From positions 62,001 to 126,000 of the forward strand of contig NZ_JAVIFT010000008.1 of the NCBI RefSeq assembly GCF_031157355.1: 64,000 bases of DNA. Reading direction: 5' to 3'. Position numbers and translations under genes: made by a program. The notes below the pieces were generated by a model. It had not been told where the DNA came from. It worked only from the letters and a program-made list of their open reading frames with translations, and ran no database searches. Each line of letters begins with the position of its first letter. The stretch's first letter is position 1. This document shows positions 26,159 to 33,919 of the stretch, piece by piece. Origin of the DNA: Hyphomicrobium sp. LHD-15 (GTDB lineage: Bacteria > Pseudomonadota > Alphaproteobacteria > Rhizobiales > Hyphomicrobiaceae).

Positions 26159-27547
26159 CTATTGCGGCTGAAGGCCGAAGCCGCCGCCCAGCCCGCGCAA
26201 CGTCTCGAAGCCCGCGGGCTCGTTTGCGAGCGTCGTTGTCGGCGGAGGCGTGAACGTCTCGTTGTTCCCGCCGTCGTCCGAGAAAGATGCCTTGGGGGTC
26301 GGTGAGGATGCCGGGGCAGTAGCCTGCTTGGTTTGGCCCTGGAACATTTCCAGGAGGGTTGCCGGTGGCTTTGACACTTCGACCGCCTGTACAGGCTGCG
26401 GCTGGGGCTTCACCTTCTTCTGCTGGCGTACCTTCGCCTTGAGCGGCTTTGCTGGCTTGGCAGGCGTGGTCGCAGGAGCAGCTTCCTCGTGTTCAGTCGG
26501 CGGCGTCACGCTGGTCTCCTCGATCTTGTCGTCCTCGAGTGTGACGATGGGATCGATGGGGGCCATCGACAGCAGCGGGTCGGCTGCAGCCGGCGCGGGC
26601 GGCGCTTCGCGTTCGATCGTAAGGCCGAGCGAGGCAATCGGCTCGCCGGCGGCTTTCCGGATTTCGATGTTGGCGCGGACCGGCCCGGCGTGGTCGTTCG
26701 GCACGACGATGGCGATATCGTTCAGATCGCCGGCCGCGAGTGTCCATTCGGTGTCGGAAGTTTTCTGGCCGACAGAGAGCCGGACGCTGGGCGGAAGACC
26801 GGTCACGGTGACCGTGTCGAGAGGGTTCACCGTGGTGGGGTCTTCAGCAGACGTGCCGGGATTGGTTGCGAAGACGATACCGGGGCCGACACTTTCGGCG
26901 GATTCGATCGGCATGCTCGCAATGGTGCGCGGGATCGCCGTTGACAGGGCGTCGCACGGGGACTGGTCGCAGTGCATTTCACCGAGGAAATTCAAACGGA
27001 CTTCCGGAGGCGTGGGCTCGGCGACGCTGATGACAGTCTCCGGCCGCTTTGGAACGGCACGCTCAAAGTCATAAAGTTCGAGGCCAACGAGGAGCGCGGC
27101 GGAGCCCATGACCGTTGCAATGAAGAACATCCATTGCGCGCGCTCATGGCCGCTTAACACGTTGAGGGTTTCACGCCACGTCGTGTTGGTGTTCGTTTCC
27201 ACCGGCAAGGCGTCTCCGGCCCCGTCGCCATCCAGCAGGAACTTGGGCATGGGGACTTGGGGGGCGACATCGGGTGCGGTGGCTGTCTCGGGCGTAGGAG
27301 CGAATGCGGGATGCGGTTCAGCGCGCGAGGCGTCGAGGAGTTCTTGCAGGGCTTCCAGCCTGGCGGCCAGATCGGGAGCATCTGGGTTGGGTGCGTCGTA
27401 AAGCAACGGTTCTGCCTGCGCGCCCATGCGCGAAGACACCCAGTGGGAGGACTTTCCAAGTGGTGCCGGAGGCCAATTATCCCAATGCGGCGCAGCGCCG
27501 TTCTCAGCGCTTTCGTGGGATGGGATATCCCCCTGATGGTCCGACAT
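26159..27547 (-). CDS. Single-pass membrane protein of unknown function
   Basis: 462 residues. A cytoplasmic-side N-terminal part of about 135 residues rich in Pro/Ala/Asp leads to one transmembrane helix (about 137-158, 'AQWMFFIATVMGSAALLVGL'), then a long Pro/Thr/Ala-rich part with an Ig-like segment ('DTVTVTGLPPSVRLSVGQ') and a low-complexity Lys/Pro/Gln stretch. No enzyme motif is seen. It is convergent with DUF2189 and separated by only 32 bp. The family is not recognised. Confidence 0.6.
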   Translation of the reverse strand: MSDHQGDIPSHESAENGAAPHWDNWPPAPLGKSSHWVSSRMGAQAEPLLYDAPNPDAPDLAARLEALQELLDASRAEPHPAFAPTPETATAPDVAPQVPMPKFLLDGDGAGDALPVETNTNTTWRETLNVLSGHERAQWMFFIATVMGSAALLVGLELYDFERAVPKRPETVISVAEPTPPEVRLNFLGEMHCDQSPCDALSTAIPRTIASMPIESAESVGPGIVFATNPGTSAEDPTTVNPLDTVTVTGLPPSVRLSVGQKTSDTEWTLAAGDLNDIAIVVPNDHAGPVRANIEIRKAAGEPIASLGLTIEREAPPAPAAADPLLSMAPIDPIVTLEDDKIEETSVTPPTEHEEAAPATTPAKPAKPLKAKVRQQKKVKPQPQPVQAVEVSKPPATLLEMFQGQTKQATAPASSPTPKASFSDDGGNNETFTPPPTTTLANEPAGFETLRGLGGGFGLQPQ

Positions 27548-27990
27548 TATCGAGGCTCCGCTCGCGCAAACGATGCGAGAAGTTCAAAAATTCCGTGACG
27601 TCCCGCCCGATGAAATTATGGGCATGTCCGGGTTCACGATATTTGGACCGCTGGTTGCAAAATGCACAAGCTTTGGAAGCGGTTGCGGAGTGCTAATCGA
27701 ATTTCATAGTTACGATCGTCGCTACGGGACGTGCCATTTCCTATCGGTGCGTCGAGGTGCGCTCTTTTGCTCGATGAGAGGTGAAGGCCGATCTGCGACG
27801 ATATCTGCATCTCGCACCGCATGTTTGCGCGTGCACGATGGGGCAGGCGTCCTTAACTAAGTTTCGACGCAAGGGGATGTGCAACGAAGCGATCGGCGCG
27901 ATCCTTGTTGCGCGATGACTCAAGCTCGGAATGGGCCGTCCCGCCGTGGCAGGCGGGACCGACCTCGGGTGAGCGCTACCGGACGGCTTC
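27548..27990. other. Intergenic region, no supported gene
   Basis: 443 bp. A plus-strand frame at 27573-27860 encodes 95 residues but lacks a good ribosome site and recognisable domain, so I leave it out. The region is somewhat A+T richer than its neighbours near 27580-27740. Confidence 0.4.
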
Positions 27991-28323
27991 TCAGAAACCG
28001 ATCCTCAGGCCGAAACGAGGGCCATAGAAACCATACCCGTAGCCGTAATAGCGCGGACCGTAGTAGGCGCCGTAGTACGGGTAATAAGGCCGGTAGTAGT
28101 AAGGCCGATAGTAGGAGTAGTAAGATGGCCGGTAGCGATAGCGCGGATAATAGGCGTAATAGCCCCGGCGCCAGCGGCGATGAACTTTCTCGACAAGGCT
28201 GTTTTCCGCCTTGTTCGCCGCGGAAGGGCCAACCGGGCCGATCGCGTTAGCCGGATTCCAGGCTGCGACAACGACTATCGCGCCGACCATTGTTAAAGCA
28301 GCAAGTGCATATTTCAAACGCAT
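27991..28323 (-). CDS. Secreted tyrosine-rich low-complexity protein
   Basis: 110 residues. A signal peptide (about 1-26, ending near 'NPANA') is followed by a charged linker 'AENSLVEKVHRRWRRG' and about 55 residues dominated by Tyr, with Arg, Pro and Gly ('YYRPYYYRPYYPYYGAYYG'). Such YxYP-type low-complexity secreted proteins occur in Rhizobiales, function unknown; envelope adhesion, metal binding or crosslinking are possibilities. The repetitive DNA is explained by Tyr codons. Confidence 0.7.
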   Translation of the reverse strand: MRLKYALAALTMVGAIVVVAAWNPANAIGPVGPSAANKAENSLVEKVHRRWRRGYYAYYPRYRYRPSYYSYYRPYYYRPYYPYYGAYYGPRYYGYGYGFYGPRFGLRIGF

Positions 28324-28498
28324 GGCAACTACCTCACAGGTTCAGATCGCTCGTTCCCCCGGGTCGTGCCCAGCAAATGTAGCACGGACTTCGACCGTTG
28401 TCCGTGCGGGCGTGCGGCGCCGGAGCTGGAGGCGGCATCGTGCGGTCATGGAACCGACCAGAAGCGTGCACGTTTCCGCGAAGGCAAGGAGCCTCGCC

Positions 28499-28942
28499 GT
28501 GCATCCGCTTCTCATGCGATTTGCCAGTCTCTCGATTTATCTGGTGTTCGTCGCCGGGCTCGGGGCCGCGTGCTTCCAACTTTCGCGGCATGTCGGCGTC
28601 GAGGCCATGGCGTTTGCTTTGACCTACGCCAAGCCACCAGCCCAGGCTCAGGTTCAACGTCGTCTTACGCTCGTCGAGCGGCGACAAGTCGAGCTTCCGT
28701 CGGTTAATTCAACCGCGCCTGCCATTACGACAGCGACTTCGGTGCCGCCTGCTCCCGAGACCCCGCTTCCAGCGTTGGCCGCTCAAATGGATCTGGCCGA
28801 GGCCAGCCGCCTCGAAGATCTCACGCCTGCCGTGCGGCGCGCGGGCCGCTCGCGCGCGTTGGCTGCATCCAAGGCGGCCGGGCGATCGGCGGGCGAAGTG
28901 TTCGGCAGAAACTTCGGCGTGTTGCTGGTGGCGTCGCGTTAG
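28499..28942 (+). CDS. Small membrane-anchored protein of unknown function
   Basis: 147 residues. A transmembrane segment at about 8-30 ('FASLSIYLVFVAGLGAACF') precedes a Pro/Thr-rich linker and a basic Ala-rich C-terminus ('RRAGRSRALAASKAAGRSAG'). The preferred start is GTG 28499, preceded by AAGGAG; ATG 28448 and 28514 are alternatives. It is convergent with the Tlde1-like gene, 23 bp away. No known family. Confidence 0.5.
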   Translation: MHPLLMRFASLSIYLVFVAGLGAACFQLSRHVGVEAMAFALTYAKPPAQAQVQRRLTLVERRQVELPSVNSTAPAITTATSVPPAPETPLPALAAQMDLAEASRLEDLTPAVRRAGRSRALAASKAAGRSAGEVFGRNFGVLLVASR

Positions 28943-28965
28943 GCGGCGTTGTGCCGGGCGCGGCG

Positions 28966-30345
28966 CTACTTGAACAATGACGTCAGTGAGAACGATGACG
29001 CGACGATCACGGGTGGGGCTTCGGCCACCTGCGGGTGGGGCTCGTCGATGTAGACATTGATCCCGGTGGCGCGGCCGTCCTTGATCAGGGAGGCGACATA
29101 GGCCCACCCCTTCGGCTCCAATCCGATGCAGGCTTCCGACATCTCACCCTTCAGGCGCACATGGATTGCGATATTGCCGCGCTTCAGGATGGCGGCGGTG
29201 TGCTGAGGGCTGAACCGATCCTTGTTCCAAAGCTTTTTCAGGTAGATGCCGGCCACATGCCGCTTGGTTCTAGGCCCCCAGCTCACGCGTTGGCTTTTAT
29301 CGCCCGCGAAGGCGTATTCGCCAGGCGGTAAGGGGCCGATCGCGCGTGCCGCAAAGCAATCCGGATCTGGATTGTTCCGGCAGACGTCGCGTCCCGATAG
29401 GCCCCAGGCGACGGTTTGCCCATTCAGCTCCGAGCCTTCGGCGATGACGAAGAGGCGCCCGGTCTTGATCGTGTAGCCAAAGCGGAAGCTTGGCAGCGAA
29501 GCCGGCACCTCGCGCACGACATCCTGGAACGGATTGCAGATTTCGCCGCCGGTCAGCTTTCTCGCGTAGCCGTTCAAGTGGATGGTGACGTAGTCGACGC
29601 CGTCAGCGCAATCCCACTGCGGGAGCCCCTGCTTGCCGGCGAGGGTGATGACGGGCGGCGGCTGCTCGGGCACGGCTTTTGGGGCTGCCGCGATCACCGG
29701 CTTTTTCGGGATTTGGACTGTCGTGGTCGTCCAATCCATTGGCGGCGGTTCGGGTTTGGCGGGCGGTGGTTCGATTGCCGCGACTTGCTTGTCCGGGGCC
29801 GGCTGCGCTTCGGGTGCAGGCTTCGTTCCCGGAGAAGCCTCTTGGACTTCCGGCGCGGCGTCCTGTGGTTCAGGAGAAGCGACTTGGGTGTCCGGTTGAG
29901 TTTCTTGTGCTTCTGACGAAGCCTCTTGTGTTATCGGCGAAGCCGGGGGCTCAGGCGCGTGTCTCACCTGCTCGCACTTGGCCGAGAGCTTGGGTGGCTG
30001 GATCTGGGCCGCTGCGAGCTTCCGCGCGGCCGGTCCGCTGGCGCCCTGCTGGATGTAGGCCTGGATCAGCGCGGCCTGGACGTCGACCTGCTCTTGCGAG
30101 AGTTCAAAGATGCAGTCCTCGTAGAGCTGATCGCCGAGCTCGCTGAAGATGTCGGCGATCTGGTCGGCGGCCGTGGCTGCGCCAGCTGCGGCTTCCGGCG
30201 GCACTGCTTCCTGGGCGTGGCTCTGGCCTGGCGACAGGATAAGCAGGCTCGCCGCTGCCGCGAGCAGCGCCTGTTTCACCTTTTCTGCGCGTGTATTGCC
30301 AGCCACGTGACGCCTTTGCCGGTTCGGGCTCCAGATCCCGCTCAT
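28966..30345 (-). CDS. Secreted Tlde1/DUF2778-like L,D-transpeptidase-type protein
   Basis: 459 residues. A hydrophobic signal at about 25-45 ('LLAAAASLLILSPGQSHAQ') precedes an Asp/Glu/Cys helical part, a Pro/Glu/Ala-rich linker (about 130-215) and a C-terminal domain. The last 150 residues contain 'GPLPPGEYAFAGD', then 'IAIHVRLKG' and 'SEACIGLEP', in the positions of the H...SHGC motif of LD-transpeptidase-fold proteins, with Cys retained and SHG changed to SEA. Such domains cut or crosslink peptidoglycan stem peptides; Tlde1 itself is a type VI effector, but no secretion genes are near. Activity is inferred. Confidence 0.55.
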   Translation of the reverse strand: MSGIWSPNRQRRHVAGNTRAEKVKQALLAAAASLLILSPGQSHAQEAVPPEAAAGAATAADQIADIFSELGDQLYEDCIFELSQEQVDVQAALIQAYIQQGASGPAARKLAAAQIQPPKLSAKCEQVRHAPEPPASPITQEASSEAQETQPDTQVASPEPQDAAPEVQEASPGTKPAPEAQPAPDKQVAAIEPPPAKPEPPPMDWTTTTVQIPKKPVIAAAPKAVPEQPPPVITLAGKQGLPQWDCADGVDYVTIHLNGYARKLTGGEICNPFQDVVREVPASLPSFRFGYTIKTGRLFVIAEGSELNGQTVAWGLSGRDVCRNNPDPDCFAARAIGPLPPGEYAFAGDKSQRVSWGPRTKRHVAGIYLKKLWNKDRFSPQHTAAILKRGNIAIHVRLKGEMSEACIGLEPKGWAYVASLIKDGRATGINVYIDEPHPQVAEAPPVIVASSFSLTSLFK

Positions 30346-30599
30346 GTTTTATCACGGCATTGGTATGGCGAGAGTCGGGGCGAGAGGAAGGCGTTACGAA
30401 GGCGCATCGACGGGCCGTGTCGCAAAGGCGTCGCCGCGCGGGGCAAAAGCGTGAACGCTTCGGGCCGGTTCCGCTTTGGGTTGCGGCCTCTCCCGCTGTT
30501 CCCCACGGCGATAGATCGCATCGCCGTAATGCTGACGCGCAGCCTATCCTTTCGCGCTGGGCCGGTATGCTGATCCCGTTTTCTTAGCCGGACTGCTTC

Positions 30600-30872
30600 T
30601 TATCCGGACTTCTGGGCCAGCGCCCTGGGACGCGCCGATCCAAAATACTCCTTGAGCGGGATCACGCGCGCCGAGGACAGGCCGACTTCCTCCGCGCTGA
30701 GCGCGCGCACGGCAAATACATGCTCGCCCGGCTCGGCATCGTCACGATTGCGGACCGCCTCGACGGCGGCCTCGCGATCGGCAATGCCGACGCTGAGGAA
30801 GATCGAGGAGTTGAGGTCCGTCTCGCAGAACTGGGGACGCACCTGGATGCGCCATCCGGCGATAGCAGTCAT
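30600..30872 (-). CDS. Small hypothetical protein (90 residues)
   Basis: Begins 'MTAIAGWRIQVRPQFCETD' and ends 'PLKEYFGSARPRALAQKSG'. No signal peptide or membrane segment; a mixed, soluble composition. I chose the Met at 30872 although its ribosome-binding site is poor, because the frame upstream to 31382 is Pro/Arg/Ala-rich and not protein-like. Function unknown. Confidence 0.5.
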   Translation of the reverse strand: MTAIAGWRIQVRPQFCETDLNSSIFLSVGIADREAAVEAVRNRDDAEPGEHVFAVRALSAEEVGLSSARVIPLKEYFGSARPRALAQKSG

Positions 30873-31242
30873 TTTTGGATCTCGCACTGGAAGTGGGGTT
30901 TGACCGGAGTCTTTCAGGTTCCAGCCCCCCACGCCATCAAGTCCGCCGCTAACTGTGAATGTCGGTGGGCCTCTGCAACACGTGGGTTTGGTTGAGGGAC
31001 GATGAGGGGTGGCGTGACGCCAGGATTTGCGGGCTTCCGGTGCGATTAACCAAGTGGCGGAGGTGGGGAAGCGGGATGCATGGGGAGCGCGAAGGTTAAT
31101 GGATGGAGGGGCAACAGGAGCGGGCAGGCGGCAGCGGGCAGGTGGCAGCAGGGCGGCAGCGGATAGGCCGTCCGCTTTGGAGAGGCTGCCACCGTTCCGA
31201 GAGGCGAGGATAAGTGATGTGCGCGGGGGCGCTCGAGGTGCT
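30873..31242. repeat. Intergenic region with G/A-rich low-complexity repeat
   Basis: 370 bp with no supported gene. At about 31111-31164 it contains a purine-rich run built from GCAGCGGGCAGG-like and GGCAGCAGG-like units. The same style occurs at 61924-61950 and 63333-63360 in this window, with GCAACAGG and GCAGCGGGCAG shared. Probably a dispersed intergenic repeat; see the findings. Confidence 0.55.
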
Positions 31243-31623
31243 CTAAGAGCGATTGGCGCTCCAGGTGCCCGAGCAAAGACCCGAGGGTCCGCGACCTTTC
31301 CACATCCCGCTGGCCTCGGTGTGCCTGAAGCGCCCGGTTCCGTTCGCGGTGCGTGGGCCTGCCACGGCATTGATGCGCGCATTGCCCGTGGCAGAAACGC
31401 GGCCGCCCAGCCTGATCGCGTAGAACGCGAATGAACCGCCCGTCGCGTAGATGCGGCCTCCCTTAATTCCGAGACCCATCGGGATGGTGCCGCAATGGCC
31501 GCGGGTCGTCACCGCGACCATGCTCCAGCTGCCATCGAATTTGGCTGCGACTGCGGGTGGAGCGAAGCAGGCCATCGCGGAAGCCGCCGTCAAAGCGAGA
31601 ACGCACATTCGATTGCTCGTCAT
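31243..31623 (-). CDS. Small secreted protein, unknown function
   Basis: 126 residues. A signal peptide (about 1-26, ending 'PAVAA') leads to 'KFDGSWSMVAVTTRGHCGT' and 'ATGNARINAVAGPRTANGTG', a Gly-rich small beta-domain. Two cysteines in the mature part ('GHCG', 'GLCSG') could form a disulfide. Proteins with this DGSWS beginning are common as secreted proteins of unknown function in Rhizobiales. AGGAGG lies just before ATG 31623. Confidence 0.65.
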   Translation of the reverse strand: MTSNRMCVLALTAASAMACFAPPAVAAKFDGSWSMVAVTTRGHCGTIPMGLGIKGGRIYATGGSFAFYAIRLGGRVSATGNARINAVAGPRTANGTGRFRHTEASGMWKGRGPSGLCSGTWSANRS

Positions 31624-31769
31624 GGGTTCCTCCTACGTGTTGAATGCTCGTCACGTCGAGATCTCGCAATGGAGAAGCATGTGCTGATGCCTGCCGCATT
31701 TCGCAATGCTCCGTGCCTTGACGGCAAGAATTGAACGGCATTCCCGCGACGGCGTCGTTCGCTTGCCGG

Positions 31770-32285
31770 TTATCCCAGCGGTTCGCAGTCGAGTGAGAAG
31801 CCCATGGCCGGGTCGGTGGGCGTGTGGCGCTTCACGCAGCTTTCCAGCTGGTCCGCCGGGGTGAGGCCGGGCGTGCCGGCGCAGAAGACATCCTTGCGCG
31901 TCGTGACCGAGGTTGCGACGCTGTCCGCATTCAAGGCGCACCAGAAATTCGTCGTGTCGGCGGGGTGCGGACCGCAGGCTGCGTAACAGGTGTCGAAGGT
32001 CGTACGGCAAGGCTCCAATTCGGCGGAGTGGTTGGTGTTGCAGGCCCTCAGCGCCGTGGTCAGGCACTTGAATTTCTCCGCAGCCACCGTGTTCGCGCAT
32101 TGCTTGTTCGCTGCGGGCTTGCAGGCATCGTACTTCGCGTGGGATGCGCCCATGCAAGTCTGGGCGGTTGCTTCACATGCGGTGATGCACGCGGTGCGCG
32201 GGTCGGCCTGTGCAGGGCAGGCGAGGACTGCTGCGGCGAGTGTGACCAGTGCGATTGTGACCAGTCGTGACAGGGCCGTGCGCAT
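31770..32285 (-). CDS. Secreted cysteine-rich protein
   Basis: 171 residues. A signal peptide (about 1-27, 'LVTLAAAVLACPAQA') is followed by a helical Cys-rich part with many cysteines spaced in a CxxxC-like pattern ('ACITACEATAQTCMGAS', 'DTCYAACGP'). This suggests an alpha-helical, disulfide-bonded periplasmic protein. Family not recognised. ATG 32285 has GGAAGG upstream; the frame continues to 32426, but those residues lack a signal. Confidence 0.65.
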   Translation of the reverse strand: MRTALSRLVTIALVTLAAAVLACPAQADPRTACITACEATAQTCMGASHAKYDACKPAANKQCANTVAAEKFKCLTTALRACNTNHSAELEPCRTTFDTCYAACGPHPADTTNFWCALNADSVATSVTTRKDVFCAGTPGLTPADQLESCVKRHTPTDPAMGFSLDCEPLG

Positions 32286-32525
32286 GGGAGCCTTCCAGCG
32301 GAACGTGTCGCGTGTGAGATCAAGCAAGTCTTCGTATGTCGTTCGGGCGAATACATCGCGAGTTCGGCGTGTGCGTTCTGACGTGCCGAAAACGTGAAGG
32401 GAGAGTTCCGGCCGGGAATAAACCAATGCTTTTGCGGCCGGCTCGCTCGCGGTATCGTTCGCCGACTGACAATTTATTTTGAAGGACTGACGTTTTCAAT
32501 GATGTGTTGATGATGGAGTGCAGCG

Positions 32526-32819
32526 ATGCGTGTGTTTCTCCTCGTCCTGGCGACCTTGATCGGCGCCGCAACCTTGGCTCAGGCCGGCTCCGATGCCGAA
32601 GTGCCAGCCCAATACAAAGAGTTCTTCGCCGATTTTTCGGCGCTCTCAAAAAAATATCCCGAAGCTGCCAAACGGTTTGGCTTGTTCGATCGGGAACCCA
32701 AAAGCTCTCCGGCTTTGCGGTCCGCCTTTTGCACCGGGCCTGGCCAATGCTGCCTCAAGTATGTCGACGAGGGTGGCCCGTTCCTGCGCTGCGTCGAGTG
32801 CGGGACGTGTCTGCCGTAG
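32526..32819 (+). CDS. Small secreted protein with C-terminal cysteine cluster
   Basis: 97 residues. Signal peptide about 1-20 ('VLATLIGAATLAQAG'), an amphipathic helical middle, and a C-terminal cluster of six cysteines ('FCTGPGQCCLKYVDEGG', then 'CVECGTC'), reminiscent of metal-binding or disulfide-rich peptides. GGAG lies eight bases before ATG. Not recognised. Confidence 0.6.
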   Translation: MRVFLLVLATLIGAATLAQAGSDAEVPAQYKEFFADFSALSKKYPEAAKRFGLFDREPKSSPALRSAFCTGPGQCCLKYVDEGGPFLRCVECGTCLP

Positions 32820-33318
32820 CGGTTTCGTCGTTCGGATCGGCATGACGCATTGAGGCTTCGTCACTTCTGCAACGTGGCGCGGCTCGATAGCCGCGCGGCG
32901 CGGGGCCTGCGGCTGGACTGCCGGAGCATGTCAAAGAGCGGGCTTAGAAGTGAAAACTCCGGGGAGCGGAGCGGCAGGCCGTGGGTAGAACTCGGGGATG
33001 CGGCCAGGCCGCTCCACTGCTGCTGCGCATCACCGCGAAATTGATGCCGGCGCGCTGGGTATGACGCCAGCACGGGGACGGCCCCACGGTGATGCAACCT
33101 CACCGGCGCGAAGGCGCGTGCCCGAACATCCACCGTGCACGCGTTGGCTTCCCGGTCCATCAAACCGAGAGTCCGCTCCGAACCTTTCCAGCCTAGCTGA
33201 TGGTACCAGTGTTGAGGGAGGCGCAGCTCCTGCTCACCAAACGCCCAGCTCGCGCCGGCCCCCGGTTGAGCGGGATGCGGAGAGGATAAGTGGGCGGCTG
33301 GGAGCGGGGATAAGATTT
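32820..33318. other. Long intergenic region with no clear gene
   Basis: About 500 bp, high in G+C, between the small secreted protein and the AT-richer accessory genes. A minus-strand frame across 32861-33370 has no start signal, no known domain and Arg/Pro/Leu-rich text, so I do not call it. The stretch may hold a degraded gene or an RNA; several imperfect inverted repeats are present, but none has the layout of a tRNA, RNase P RNA or SRP RNA that I can recognise. Confidence 0.4.
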
Positions 33319-33714
33319 TCAGTGGCCAATAGTAGGGTCGCCGGTGACCGCCGTCCAGAGCGCGCTCCAAAGTTGGACGCCAACACCATGAAAAATTCCA
33401 GCAACAATCATTCCAAGCACAGTCACAATCGTACCGATGCCTAGGAGGCGACCGCTGTTATTTGGCTTTTCTTCCTGTGCTTCGAGCGGCGGCAATGGCG
33501 GAATTGGAGCTAGCGCTGGCAGCGTTGTGAAACTAGTTGTCGCCGGTGCAGGTTGGCTGCCGGTGGGCGGATGTAGAATGTCAGCGAAGCGGACTTTGTG
33601 AGGGCGCCCCCGTCCTTCTTTCAGCTTCACATTCAGTGTGTTGTCGTCATTGTACCGTGTGACCTTGCCGGTCCGGCGAACTTCAATTTCTGAACCGATG
33701 GTGGGTGGTGACAT
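33319..33714 (-). CDS. Accessory small membrane protein
   Basis: 131 residues. An N-terminal SH3-like or KOW-like beta segment ('GSEIEVRRTGKVTRYNDDN') is followed by a Pro-rich linker and one transmembrane helix near 95-115 ('LLGIGTIVTVLGMIVAGIF'). GGGGGG precedes the ATG. Composition is AT-richer than the core genes, and the gene lies next to the 494-residue coiled-coil protein on the same strand, so both look horizontally acquired. Function unknown. Confidence 0.55.
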   Translation of the reverse strand: MSPPTIGSEIEVRRTGKVTRYNDDNTLNVKLKEGRGRPHKVRFADILHPPTGSQPAPATTSFTTLPALAPIPPLPPLEAQEEKPNNSGRLLGIGTIVTVLGMIVAGIFHGVGVQLWSALWTAVTGDPTIGH

Positions 33715-33919
33715 ACGCGGCCCCCCGAATACGCGACATCGTAATAGACTACTATCGAATCCGGTTGTGCCTTTGGCAAGGCGCGACAGTTGAAGACGGC
33801 GCGGAGCAGAAAGACTTCAGCGAAGTCCGCGATGCTCACGGAAGAATGGCTGAGGTCGGGGTGTCTAAGTCGGGTCGCCTATATTCGGATGGGATTGCAT
33901 CGCGTTGGGGTATAGCCGT

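Noticed and set aside
27573-27860. 95-codon plus-strand frame
   Set aside because: No ribosome-binding site, no hydrophobic or domain pattern, and overlapping frames on the other strand are equally long.
28020-28130. Short repeats resembling a CRISPR or tandem repeat
   Set aside because: The repeats come from codons for Tyr, Arg and Pro in the Tyr-rich protein; there are no uniform spacers.
32861-33370. 169-codon minus-strand frame in the long gap before the accessory genes
   Set aside because: No start signal, no recognisable domain, and overlap with the end of the 33319 gene; retained only as a comment on the gap.
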